From Labilithrix luteola (GTDB lineage Bacteria; Myxococcota_A; Polyangia; Polyangiales; Polyangiaceae): a stretch of 64,000 nt of DNA. Every line of letters begins with the position of its first letter. Position 1 is the stretch's first letter. Location of the stretch: contig NZ_CP012333.1 in the NCBI RefSeq assembly GCF_001263205.1, forward strand, positions 4,627,001 through 4,691,000. Direction: 5' to 3'. Below, in pieces: positions 8,917 through 17,136 of this stretch. The notes under the pieces were generated by a model. That model did not search any database and had not been told where the DNA came from. It saw only the letters and a program-made list of their open reading frames with translations. Made by a program: the position numbers and the translations under genes.

Positions 8917-10289
8917 GATCTGGGATTTTCTCTCGTCGAAGTGCCGCGTTCGTGGCAGGCATCATCGTCTCTGCCTGCATCGTCGCCTGCGCGACTCCCG
9001 CTGATCCGTCGGGCGACACGGTATCGGTCTCTTCCGACGCTTCGGCCGACGTCGCAGTGCTTCCTCCCAACGATATCGATGCTGCCGAGGCGGATGATAC
9101 GAGCGCCGCGGACGCAGCGATGCCATGCAGCTCCGACGGCTGGTGCAAGACGACGCTTCCGGGCACGAACATCTACGTCAAAGACGTCGTGCCCTTCGAG
9201 AAGCGGGCGTTCGCCATGATGAACAGCGCCTACATCGGGTTAACAATCGGCGAGTGGACACCGAATACCGGTTGGACCCTCCTCAAGGGGGTCCAGCCCC
9301 ACTTGCCGCCCTACTTTTTCGGCGGGAGGCTCTGGGCGCCCGACGAGGACACGGTCTACTTTACCGTCTCCGACCTCTCGGGTTTTCTTGGCGACTCGTT
9401 CGGCACCGTCGTCGTTCGAGGACGTCGCCCCGTCCCGCCTGCCACGGAGTGGACCTGGGCGAGCGGCAAAGTTTCTTGCGATCTGTATATGTTGGGAGCC
9501 GCCGTCGGCGGCAGCGAGGACGGAAACGTCTACGTGGCGGGGTGCGGGAAGATCTACCGCCTCGATAAGTCCGCCGCTGCAGGCGCGGCCTCCGATGGAG
9601 GTGCCGACGCGGGGGCGGAGACCCTGCAGTGGATCGACGAGGGCTTCGTTGACGTCGACCAGGCATCGCCGATCGACTTCTTCGACATAGGTGGCACGGG
9701 GCCGGATGATCTCTGGTTCGCCGGAGGTCGGGTTTTGGACGGCTTCGGTTCGACCGGCCAATCGCCTTGCGCGATTCTCGTCCACAAGACCGCGGATGGA
9801 TACCGGACGGTGCTCGACGGCATTCCTCTCGCATCGGGGTGTTCCCCGAGGGACGACTTGCCCATGGTGCCCGGCAGGCTGAGTCAGGGCATTTTCAACC
9901 CTTCGAAGAATCGCGTGCTCGCGGCGACGGAAGCGGTCGACGAGAACGGGAAGAACGTACTCTTGAATGTCGGCCTTTCCGGTGATCAGATCAGGGTCGC
10001 AACCACGCGACCTCCCCAGAGCATGGCGACGGCAACGCTAGGGTCCGTCTGGGGCACGTCAGAAGACGACCTGTTCGTCATCGCGACCTACGATTATGCC
10101 AGTTCGGGCGAGAGGAGCGCGCTCATTCGTGGACAGTCGATCTGGGGCGATAGTCCGTCGTACGACAACTCTCGTCTCGCCATCAACGGCGTTCCGAGCT
10201 CGAACCCGCTCTACCGAGTTCGGGGAACCTCGAGTCAGAACCTCTGGGCCGTCGGACAGTACAATGTTTATCACAAATCGACTCCTTGA
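8913..10289 (+). CDS. Cassette A: second propeller-type lipoprotein
   Basis: 458 residues. The lipoprotein signal ends at Cys26 (IVAC; Cys22 is an alternative), followed by a long Asp/Ala/Ser tether and the motif PCSSDGWCKT near residue 70. The rest is beta-rich, with propeller-like turns such as G-T-G-P-D-D-L-W-F-A-G, L-G-S-V-W-G-T-S-E-D-D-L-F-V and S-S-Q-N-L-W-A-V-G. It starts inside the preceding gene (ATGA overlap) and ends 26 bases into the RCC1 gene. It corresponds in position and in the C-S-x-D-x-W-C signature to 45049-46305 of cassette B. Surface exposure is inferred from the signal; the ligand is unknown. Confidence 0.8.
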   Translation: MRSGIFSRRSAAFVAGIIVSACIVACATPADPSGDTVSVSSDASADVAVLPPNDIDAAEADDTSAADAAMPCSSDGWCKTTLPGTNIYVKDVVPFEKRAFAMMNSAYIGLTIGEWTPNTGWTLLKGVQPHLPPYFFGGRLWAPDEDTVYFTVSDLSGFLGDSFGTVVVRGRRPVPPATEWTWASGKVSCDLYMLGAAVGGSEDGNVYVAGCGKIYRLDKSAAAGAASDGGADAGAETLQWIDEGFVDVDQASPIDFFDIGGTGPDDLWFAGGRVLDGFGSTGQSPCAILVHKTADGYRTVLDGIPLASGCSPRDDLPMVPGRLSQGIFNPSKNRVLAATEAVDENGKNVLLNVGLSGDQIRVATTRPPQSMATATLGSVWGTSEDDLFVIATYDYASSGERSALIRGQSIWGDSPSYDNSRLAINGVPSSNPLYRVRGTSSQNLWAVGQYNVYHKSTP

Positions 10290-11649
10290 TCGCCGCGCAT
10301 CGAGCGCGTTCGTCCTGGGAACGAGTGCGCTCGGCATTCTGGTGGCGGCCGCGAGCTGCTCGACCACGTCGACGACGTTCTTGACGACGGACGAAACGAG
10401 CGACGCTTCTGTCGACGCAGAGGCGGGCGAGGCCGCCATCGCCGATGCTGGCGCTGATGCCGACGCGGCAGAGACGGGCGCCGTCAACGCCGCGACGTCG
10501 GACGCGGGGCCTCCGCCGATTCAATGCGTGGACGCGGCGTGCGCGAAGTCGCTCGTCACGACAATCGGTGGCAGTACTGCTGGCTTCTGTGCGCTCCTCG
10601 ACGACGCCACCGTCGCTTGCTGGGGATTCAACGACTCGGGCCAGCTCGCAAGGCCCAGCTCGGTCTACCAGAGCGCCGTCCCCGAACGCGTGCTTGGACT
10701 CAAGGACGTCGTTCGTCTTTCGCATACCTGCGCGGTCGACAAGGACGGCGCGACGTGGTGCTGGGGCACGGGCCCGTTCCTCCAGTCGACGACGAATGCG
10801 TACTCGACGGAGTGGAGCCCCGTGAAAATGGCTATCCCGACGGCGACGCACGTCGACTTCATGAATGGCTCCTCCCAGGCATGGGGGACCGTTTCCGTCG
10901 GCTGTGCGGTCGTGGAAGGCGATAGCGTCGCGTGCTGGGGGCTGAACGGCAACGGCCAGGTGCGGCCTCCCACGGTCAACGAGAGCGTGACCGCCGCAAA
11001 CCCGGTGACGACGGTGGGCATCCCCGACGGAGAACCCATCCAGGATATCTTCGTCGCCGGTGCGACGTTCCTTCTCCGAACCGACGGAACACTTCTCAGC
11101 TGGGGCGCGAAGCCTCTGCTTGGCCGTGTTTCGTCGCTCTCCCCGGATCCGCGACCGAAGCCGGTCGCCCTGACCGGAGTCACCTACGTGGACGCCGAAG
11201 GCGGAAACGCGTGCGTCGTCGCACATGGCTCGGTCTATTGCTGGGGAGCGACGTTGCCGCAGGCGGGCGACTCGCTGTCGAACGCGTTGCCACGACAAGT
11301 CATGCTCCCGGAGCTCGCGGTCAGCGTGGCCACGACCGGTGCTTTTTACGGTTCGGGCTCCTACGACCCGCAACGCGGATGTGCCGTCACGCTCTCGGGT
11401 GACGTCTATTGCTGGGGCTCGAACACTTCCGGACAGGCCGGCGACGGTACGCGAGACTTCGCGACCAGTCCTGTAAAGGTGAAGGGCCTACCCGCCCCCG
11501 CGTCCATCGTTCGAACTGACGCACTCGCCACATGCGCGCTTCTGACGAACGGCAAGGTGTACTGCTGGGGAGAGAACGACAGAGGCGAGCTCGGAAACGG
11601 CGCCATATGGGAACCGAGCCTCGAGCCCGTCGAGGTCTTGCTGCCATGA
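10264..11649 (+). CDS. Cassette A: RCC1-repeat lipoprotein
   Basis: 461 residues from ATG 10264, chosen because it gives a lipoprotein signal ending AAASC (Cys32); the overlap with the previous gene is 26 bases. A D-A-x-x-A-rich tether leads to C-V-D-A-A-C and then RCC1-type blades. The units CWGFNDSGQL, CWGTG, CWGLNGNGQV, CWGSNTSGQAGDG and CWGENDRGELGNG recur about every 50-60 residues, giving a seven-bladed-type propeller. RCC1-like bacterial propellers usually act as binding scaffolds rather than enzymes. The paralogue is 46302-47564, and a broken near-copy of the C-terminal half lies just downstream at 12504-13130. Confidence 0.88.
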   Translation: MFITNRLLDRRASSAFVLGTSALGILVAAASCSTTSTTFLTTDETSDASVDAEAGEAAIADAGADADAAETGAVNAATSDAGPPPIQCVDAACAKSLVTTIGGSTAGFCALLDDATVACWGFNDSGQLARPSSVYQSAVPERVLGLKDVVRLSHTCAVDKDGATWCWGTGPFLQSTTNAYSTEWSPVKMAIPTATHVDFMNGSSQAWGTVSVGCAVVEGDSVACWGLNGNGQVRPPTVNESVTAANPVTTVGIPDGEPIQDIFVAGATFLLRTDGTLLSWGAKPLLGRVSSLSPDPRPKPVALTGVTYVDAEGGNACVVAHGSVYCWGATLPQAGDSLSNALPRQVMLPELAVSVATTGAFYGSGSYDPQRGCAVTLSGDVYCWGSNTSGQAGDGTRDFATSPVKVKGLPAPASIVRTDALATCALLTNGKVYCWGENDRGELGNGAIWEPSLEPVEVLLP

Positions 11650-11741
11650 GACGCGCGCCCATCGTCTTGTACGCGCCGACGCCACAGACGGACATGCCGA
11701 GCGGGCCGTCGCTCTTCACTGCGTAACCGTTCGGTGCGCCG

Positions 11742-11815
11742 CTTCGCGAAACGGGAGAAATGGCCTGGACGTCCATTTCTCCTGCTTCCACGCTCGTAAG
11801 AGGCATCGACCTCGC
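11742..11815 (+). pseudogene. Small remnant of a propeller lipoprotein gene
   Basis: Translating this stretch gives E-T-G-E-M-A-W-T-S-I-S-P-A-S-T-L-V-R-G-I-D-L. This aligns residue for residue with the NSGELAWMSIRPASTLVRG segment of the frameshifted gene near 8130-8200. The similarity stops abruptly on both sides, and there is no start codon or continuing domain. It is therefore a fragment left from a lost paralogue, embedded in a region of rearranged debris. I infer duplication followed by deletion. Confidence 0.6.
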
Positions 11816-12500
11816 GCCGGTCGAAGGCGAGCTCCTTCGACTTCTCGACGGAGTCGTCCGTAACGAGCCATGAGACGCCATCCGAAAGGCGAATGAGCCG
11901 GAAGCCTTGTCGGCCCCAGTGCTGCTCACCAGGTTCGTCGGACGCCGTCCGCCTTCGTCCAGAGTTTGAGCTTGGAGCGGATGGAGCTGCTGGCGACCCA
12001 GAAGACTTCGTCGCCTTGAAAGTGATATCTCGAATAGAAGAGATCCGCGTCGTCGCTGGTAGGGGAGAGCGTTGGAACGAGCTCGCCGGTCGCGAATGTG
12101 TCGACCTTGTCGGGAACGGCCGTCTCGATGAAATCCCGAGGTCCCCTCGGTCGACGAGCATCAGGGCGCGTCCGTCCTGGACGTCGACGGAACGGATACC
12201 GAGCGTGCCCGGTCCTCCTTGAAGCTTCGTCCACGGAATGGCCATCACGCGGCAGACCATGCCCGAAGGACCCGAGAGCCCAGCGTCCGCCGCTCTGATG
12301 GAGCAAGGCTCCCAGGTGGCTGGCTTGGGGAGGTACGTCGTGTCCGTCGGGTAGTCGAAGCCGCAGGCCGGGTCGTACTCCGTATGAAGCGCCCACCCCG
12401 CGGGGACGCCAGGAGGCAACCCCGCATCGCAAGGAGTTCGTGACGACGGGCTCGTCGGCTTCTTCGAACCCCCGTCGTCGACGTCGCCGGCGTCGCCGGC
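11812..12500 (-). pseudogene. Remnant of a minus-strand lipoprotein gene, truncated and frameshifted
   Basis: Read on the minus strand, a D-A-G-D-A-G-D-V-D-D-G-G tether is followed by ACGFDYPTDTTYLPKP, T-W-E-P-C, MVCRVMAIPWTK and V-D-V-Q-D-G-R-A-L-M-L-V. The frame then changes at the C4 run at 12143-12146, continuing as DFIETAVPDKVDTFATGELV and WVASSSIRSKLKLW. It changes again near 11930, ending in FRLIRLSDGVSWLVTDDS. This resembles the N-terminal and central part of myxobacterial beta-propeller lipoproteins that open with Y-L-P...W-x-x-C. The signal peptide and the C-terminus are missing, so the gene is dead. Confidence 0.6.
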
Positions 12501-12503
12501 GTC

Positions 12504-13130
12504 CGTGAGCCGTGCGCAACGTCGCTCGTCCTCGGAAACGGAAGTGACGGATTCATCGCGCCGCTCGACGACGGCACCGTGGCGCGTTGGGGAGCGGCGA
12601 ACAGCGTGTCGACCGAGGTCCCGAAGCCCGAACGCGTGCCCGGGCTCACGAACATCGTACATGTCGCCCGCTCCTGTGCGCTCGACAATGACGGCAAGAT
12701 TTGGTGTTGGGGAACGGGGCCGCTCCTTCGATCGACCGTGCGTGGGTACACGACGGTGGGCGCGAGCGCGCCGGTACAAATCGCGGTGCCGGCGGCGACA
12801 CGGATGGACGTCGAGTATGCCCTGAACAGCAGTCGCGCCGCCCCCGCCGCCGTCGGATGCGCCGTGGCGGTCTCGGGCAACGTTTACTGCTGGGGCTCGA
12901 ACGCCTCGGGCCAAGCGGGCGACGATACGTACGACTACGCGCTGACTCCGGTCAAGGTGAAGGGCTTACCCGGCCCCGCGTCCGTCGTCCGAACCAGCAC
13001 CTACACGACCTGCGCGCTGCTCACCACGGGGAAGGTCTATTGCTGGGGAGACAACCCCAACGGTGAGCTCGGCAACGGGACCATCCAGGACCCGACCCTC
13101 GTCCCGGTGCAGGTGTTGTTGCCCGAGTGA
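12504..13130 (+). pseudogene. Truncated second copy of the RCC1 lipoprotein gene
   Basis: The frame opens after a stop at 12441-12443. From EPCATSLVLGNG onward it follows the RCC1 gene at 10264-11649: L-D-D-G-T-V-A-R-W-G, CALDNDGKIWCWGTG, CWGSNASGQAGDDT, and CWGDNPNGELGNGTI at the end. The signal peptide, the tether and several central blades are missing, so the product could not be exported as a lipoprotein. The breakpoint coincides with a low-complexity GCC/GTC run shared with the oppositely oriented remnant, which suggests recombination in tether-coding repeats. An ORF from 12579 remains open to 13130 and could still be translated, but the lost start argues against function. Confidence 0.72.
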
Positions 13131-13321
13131 CAGGCGCGCCGCGGCCCGTGAGGCGCCGCCGCTTCACGCCGCGTACGAGCGCGCGTTCGAAGAGCGCAAT
13201 CGTTCGGTCGTGCGGGCGCTCGTCAACCAAGTAACGGAACCGGAACACCGTCGCCCACGTGGCGCCGTCCTGGCAGAGGGGACGCAACGATGCTTTCCTT
13301 TGCGTTATCGTCCACGCCGTC

Positions 13322-14149
13322 ATGGACGCCCCGCAGCCCTTTCGTGCCCACGACGCGGTGTCGTCCCGCGACCACCTTGAGCGTCTCGGCGCCGTCATCG
13401 ACGAGACAGGCGTCTCTCGCAAAGAGGCGTTTCGGATGGTCGCGGCCGTCGTCTTCTTCGGCCTCTTTTTCGCGGGTATCGTGGTGCTCTCCGCGTTTGC
13501 GATGGCGGAGAAGGAGGCGGAGGCGACCCGTGCGCAGACGGCCTTCGCGGCACTCGTTCTCTCCGGCCTCTTCGGCTCCCTCGCCTTCGTCTCCGTGAGG
13601 CATCTCTGGCGCTACCACGGCAGCACGTTTGCGATGCACGCTGGCGGTATCGTCGCGCACCTCCGTCGCGGGACGACGGTGCTTGGTTGGGAAGACGTCG
13701 CCCGCTGGTATGCGCAAGTGCAACGCGTCGGCGTCAACGGCGTCCCCGTTCGTACCGTGCGTATCTACCGCTTCGTCGCTGCCGACGGCCGGGAGATCAA
13801 ACTCATGAGCATCTACGAACGAGTGGATGAGTTCTTTGCTCGCATCGAGTCCGAGCTGATACGTCGCAAGCTTCCCGTCGCGAGCGCAGACTTCGACGCG
13901 GGCACGCCGCTCGTCTTCGGTCCGTTCGTCGTCTCGCGCGATGGTATTTCACACAAGACGCGCACGGTCGCCTGGACGGACGTCGAGACTCTTGGCGTGA
14001 GCGTTGGCGTGTTGAGGGTGAAGGGCCGCCGCGCGAGTTTCGCCGTGCCCTATCTGAAAGTGGCCAACGCGCCCATCTTGCTCGCCCTCTACGAGCAGAT
14101 ACGCCGCGGACGGGCACAGCGGAATCGAGAGGTTGGGGCGGGCGCCTAG
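13322..14149 (+). CDS. Two-TM membrane protein with a C-terminal PH-like (DUF6585-like) region
   Basis: 275 residues from ATG 13322. An upstream in-frame start would add 21 residues with no gain in sense. The N-terminal about 35 residues are cytoplasmic. Two membrane helices (about 40-60 and 75-95) form a hairpin. The C-terminal about 170 residues contain two similar halves, each with W-E-D-V/W-T-D-V and a G-G-I-V/D-G-I-S element, as in DUF6585-type proteins. It has no obvious partner: it follows the cassette A debris and precedes the ilv leader. The function is unknown. Confidence 0.68.
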   Translation: MDAPQPFRAHDAVSSRDHLERLGAVIDETGVSRKEAFRMVAAVVFFGLFFAGIVVLSAFAMAEKEAEATRAQTAFAALVLSGLFGSLAFVSVRHLWRYHGSTFAMHAGGIVAHLRRGTTVLGWEDVARWYAQVQRVGVNGVPVRTVRIYRFVAADGREIKLMSIYERVDEFFARIESELIRRKLPVASADFDAGTPLVFGPFVVSRDGISHKTRTVAWTDVETLGVSVGVLRVKGRRASFAVPYLKVANAPILLALYEQIRRGRAQRNREVGAGA

Positions 14150-14229
14150 CGAATCGTTTGTCTGGAATCGATTCGAACGTTCGCGCGCTTGTTGACAACG
14201 AGCGGGCCCGAGGAGCAAGCTGCCCGCCG

Positions 14230-14352
14230 ATGAAACTCTCGTTCTCCACCAATCAATTCTCGTGCGCGGGTCTCGCGTGCGGATTTGGTGCGCGTGAGTC
14301 GGGCGTTAGCAGCATTATTATCATTCAGTGCGAGGTGCGAGCCCGTTCCTGA
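14230..14352 (+). CDS. ilv operon leader peptide (attenuator peptide)
   Basis: A 40-residue reading frame from ATG 14230 carries four consecutive isoleucine codons (ATT ATT ATC ATT, 14314-14325) shortly before its TGA at 14350-14352. Regulatory Ile codons just ahead of an attenuator are the hallmark of translation-coupled control of ilv operons. A GGAG lies about 15 bases upstream, a rather long spacing, so a shorter, unrecognised start is possible. A TTGACA at 14192-14197 could be the -35 of the promoter; I see no good -10. The peptide has no Leu or Val run, so control should respond mainly to isoleucine, fitting the ilvA gene in the operon. Confidence 0.8.
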   Translation: MKLSFSTNQFSCAGLACGFGARESGVSSIIIIQCEVRARS

Positions 14353-14387
14353 GTGGTTGTAACCCAGTGAACAGGCCCCGCACCTCG
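14331..14387 (+). promoter_or_regulatory. Antiterminator pairing of the ilv attenuator
   Basis: CGAGGTGCG at 14331-14339 is the exact reverse complement of CGCACCTCG at 14379-14387, giving a 9-bp helix. The left arm lies just after the Ile codons. A ribosome stalled at the first Ile leaves it free to pair with the right arm, which is the 5' half of the terminator stem. A ribosome that reaches the stop codon at 14350 covers the left arm. This is the geometry required for attenuation. Confidence 0.78.
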
Positions 14388-14407
14388 GAAGAGGGAGCGG
14401 GGTTTTT
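14376..14407 (+). terminator. Intrinsic terminator (attenuator) of the ilv operon
   Basis: A CCCCGC...GCGGGG stem, extended by a further short paired stretch (CC/GG) across one mismatch, is followed by TTTTT at 14403-14407. It ends about 48 bases before ilvD and has no gene of its own to terminate except the leader peptide. Its left arm is shared with the antiterminator helix, so the two structures exclude each other. Confidence 0.85.
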
Positions 14408-14455
14408 CGTTTCTGCTCCCTGAAAAACCGCGGTCGGGGCCTCGTCGGAGGTCCC

Positions 14456-16123
14456 ATGAACAGCGATCGAATCAAACGTGGAATGAGTCGCGCGCCAGCG
14501 CGCGCGATGCTTCGAGGAGCAGGCCTGCCGCTTGCTGCCATCGAGCGGCCGCTCGTGGCCGTCGTGAATACGTGGGCGGAGGTCACGCCCTGCAACGTCC
14601 ACCTGCGCAAGCTCGCCGAGAGTGCGAAGGCGGGAATCATCGAGGCCGGAGGGACGCCGATCGAATTCAATACGATCGTCGTCTCCGACGGTATTGCCAT
14701 GGGTACGCCCGGTATGCGGGCTTCGCTCGTTTCGCGCGAGACCATCGCCGACTCGATCGAGCTCGTCGTCGAAGGGCATTCGCTCGACGGAGTGCTCGTG
14801 CTCGCCGGTTGCGACAAGACGCTCCCGGCCGCGGCGATGGCGCTCGCGCGCCTCGATGTTCCGGGGCTCGTGGTCTACGGCGGTTCGATCCGTCCGGGCC
14901 GCTTCAAAGGGCGTGACGTCACGGTGCAGGACGTCTTCGAGGCCGTTGGCGCGAAGGCCGCGGGGAAGCTCGAAGAGAGCGAGCTACGCGAGCTGGAGGA
15001 GGCGGCGTGCCCAGGCGCTGGCGCGTGCGGAGGGCAGTTCACGGCCAACACGATGGCCATGGCGCTCTCGCTCCTCGGCCTCTCTGCGATGACCGTGAAC
15101 GACGTGCCAGCGGTCGACGCACGCAAGGCCGATGCGGTGCGCACGGCGGGACAATGCGTGATGAAGCTCGTCAAAGAGCGGACGCGTCCGCGAGCCATCC
15201 TCACGCGGGCTGCGTTCGAAAACGCGATTGCCGGCGTCGCAGCGACGGGCGGATCGACGAACGCCGTTTTGCATCTCCTCGCGATCGCGCACGAGGCAGG
15301 CGTGTCGCTTTCGCTCGGCGACTTCGATGCCATCGCACGTCGGACACCGTGGCTTGCCGATCTCAAGCCCGGCGGCCGATTCATGGCGCCCGATCTCGAA
15401 GCAGCCGGCGGAACGCGGCTCGTCGCAAGTCGCCTTCTCGAGGCTGGATTGCTCCAAGAAGCCTCTACCGTCACCGGCGAGACGCTCTTCGAGCTCGCAC
15501 GCGCCGCGCAGGCGACGCCGGGGGAGGAGGTGGTTCGTCCGCTCGACAAGCCGCTCAACGCCACCGGAGGACTCGCCGTGCTTTGCGGCTCGCTCGCGCC
15601 CGAAGGCTGCATCGTGAAGCTCTCGGGGCACGAGCGCGTACGTCATCGCGGTCCCGTGCGGGTCTTCGATCACGAGCAGGAAGCGTTCGATGCCATCGGT
15701 CGTGGAGCGATCCGACCGGGCGACGTCATGGTCCTTCGCTTCGAAGGCCCTGTCGGTGGGCCCGGCATGCCCGAGATGCTCGCCGTCACCGCGGCGCTCG
15801 TCGGAGCAGGCCTCGGCGATTCGGTGGCGCTCGTCACCGATGGGCGATTCAGCGGGGCCACGCACGGGCTCGTCGTCGGTCACGTGTCGCCGGAGGCTGC
15901 GCTCGGTGGGCCGCTCGCGCGCGTTCGCGACGACGACATGATCGTGATCGACGTCGAGGAGCGACGGATCGACGTCGAAGCGTCGCTCGACGACCGCGCA
16001 CCCACACCACTGCCGACTTCGAAGCGAGCGCCGCGCGGCGTGCTCGCCAAGTACGCACGACTCGTCTCTTCGGCGTCGACCGGCGCCGTCACCACGTTCG
16101 AGAGCACCACGAGGAATCCATGA
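14456..16123 (+). CDS. ilvD: Dihydroxy-acid dehydratase
   Basis: 555 residues, the usual length. The enzyme dehydrates 2,3-dihydroxy-isovalerate and 2,3-dihydroxy-3-methylvalerate to the 2-oxo acids in valine and isoleucine synthesis. The three iron-sulfur cysteines are visible: Cys46 in TPCNVHL, Cys119 in AGCDKTLPAA and Cys191 in CPGAGACGGQFTANT. The C-terminal barrel motif GRFSGATHG is also present. The start ATG follows the attenuator by 48 bases. It is the first gene of a five-gene operon and overlaps ilvC by four bases (ATGA). Expression should rise when charged tRNA-Ile is scarce. Confidence 0.97.
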   Translation: MNSDRIKRGMSRAPARAMLRGAGLPLAAIERPLVAVVNTWAEVTPCNVHLRKLAESAKAGIIEAGGTPIEFNTIVVSDGIAMGTPGMRASLVSRETIADSIELVVEGHSLDGVLVLAGCDKTLPAAAMALARLDVPGLVVYGGSIRPGRFKGRDVTVQDVFEAVGAKAAGKLEESELRELEEAACPGAGACGGQFTANTMAMALSLLGLSAMTVNDVPAVDARKADAVRTAGQCVMKLVKERTRPRAILTRAAFENAIAGVAATGGSTNAVLHLLAIAHEAGVSLSLGDFDAIARRTPWLADLKPGGRFMAPDLEAAGGTRLVASRLLEAGLLQEASTVTGETLFELARAAQATPGEEVVRPLDKPLNATGGLAVLCGSLAPEGCIVKLSGHERVRHRGPVRVFDHEQEAFDAIGRGAIRPGDVMVLRFEGPVGGPGMPEMLAVTAALVGAGLGDSVALVTDGRFSGATHGLVVGHVSPEAALGGPLARVRDDDMIVIDVEERRIDVEASLDDRAPTPLPTSKRAPRGVLAKYARLVSSASTGAVTTFESTTRNP

Positions 16124-17136
16124 ATACGTCGACCGTGCACCAGGAATCCGAACTTCGTTCTCTTCACGGAAAGCGCGTCGCCATCGTGGGATATGGCAGC
16201 CAGGGCCGTGCGCACGCACTGAACCTGCGCGACTCGGGACACGACGTGGTCGTGGGGCTGAGGCCGGAAGGGCCGTCCTTCGCGCGCGCTGTCGCCGATG
16301 GATTCGCGCCGCTCGCGCCCGCCGAGGCCGCTCGCAGTGCCGATCTCGTCGCGATGCTCGTTCCGGACTCGGCGCAGCCTGCGCTCTATCGCGACCACGT
16401 CGCCCCCGCACTGCGCAAGGGCTCGGCCGTACTCTTTGCCCATGGCTTCAACGTTCATTACGGTCAGATCCGAGCTTCGCAGGACGTCGACGTGGTGCTC
16501 GTCGCGCCGAAGGGCCCCGGTGACTTCGTCCGTCGGCAGTATTCGGACGGACACGGCGTTCCCTGCCTCGTCGCGGTCGCGCAAGACGCCACGGGCGAGG
16601 CGCTCGGCCGTGCCATGGCCTATGCGCATGGTCTCGGCGGAACGCGCGCGGGCGTGCTCCAGACCACGTTTGCCGAGGAGACGGAGACCGATCTCTTCGG
16701 CGAGCAAGCCGTTCTCCTCGGTGGCGTGACCGAGCTCGTGATCGCCGGCTTCGACACGCTCGTCGACGCGGGATATCAGCCCGAGGTCGCTTATTTCGAG
16801 TGCCTGCACGAGCTGAAGCTCATCGTCGATCTCCTCTACGAAGGCGGGCTCGCGCGCATGCACCACTTCGTGAGCGAGACGGCGAAGTACGGCGACCTCT
16901 CGCGTGGCCCGAGGATCGTCGACGCGAACGTGCGTGCGTCGATGCGCACGCTGCTCGAAGAGATCCGCTCGGGCGCCTTCGCCACGGAGTGGGTGCTCGA
17001 GAATCAGGCCGGCCGACCCCGCTACGAGAGACTCCTCGCGCGCGACCTCGCGCACCCCATCGAGAAGGTCGGCGCTTCACTCCGCGCGCGGATGGCGTGG
17101 CTCGCTCGACCCACGGAGAGAGAGGCCGCCACATGA
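16120..17136 (+). CDS. ilvC: Ketol-acid reductoisomerase (class I)
   Basis: 338 residues, typical of the short class I enzyme. It carries out the isomerisation and NADPH reduction of acetolactate and acetohydroxybutyrate. The Rossmann loop GYGSQGRAHALNLRDSG (about residues 24-40) is followed by G-L-R-P-E-G-P-S, whose Arg and Ser suit NADPH. The Mg-binding motif is AEETETDLFGEQ, and the knotted C-terminal domain carries ECLHELKLIVDL and M-H-H-F-V-S-E-T-A. The open frame extends far upstream inside ilvD, but the ATG at 16120 gives the family N-terminus and an ATGA overlap with ilvD. It also overlaps ilvB by four bases. Confidence 0.96.
   Translation: MNTSTVHQESELRSLHGKRVAIVGYGSQGRAHALNLRDSGHDVVVGLRPEGPSFARAVADGFAPLAPAEAARSADLVAMLVPDSAQPALYRDHVAPALRKGSAVLFAHGFNVHYGQIRASQDVDVVLVAPKGPGDFVRRQYSDGHGVPCLVAVAQDATGEALGRAMAYAHGLGGTRAGVLQTTFAEETETDLFGEQAVLLGGVTELVIAGFDTLVDAGYQPEVAYFECLHELKLIVDLLYEGGLARMHHFVSETAKYGDLSRGPRIVDANVRASMRTLLEEIRSGAFATEWVLENQAGRPRYERLLARDLAHPIEKVGASLRARMAWLARPTEREAAT

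Noticed and set aside
11406..12914. 502-aa minus-strand open frame
   Set aside because: Only its middle part resembles a protein (listed as a remnant); the rest is antisense to RCC1 sequence, so it is not one gene.
14984..16411. 475-aa minus-strand open frame inside ilvD/ilvC
   Set aside because: Antisense to two enzymes with complete motifs; Arg/His-rich without domain signs.
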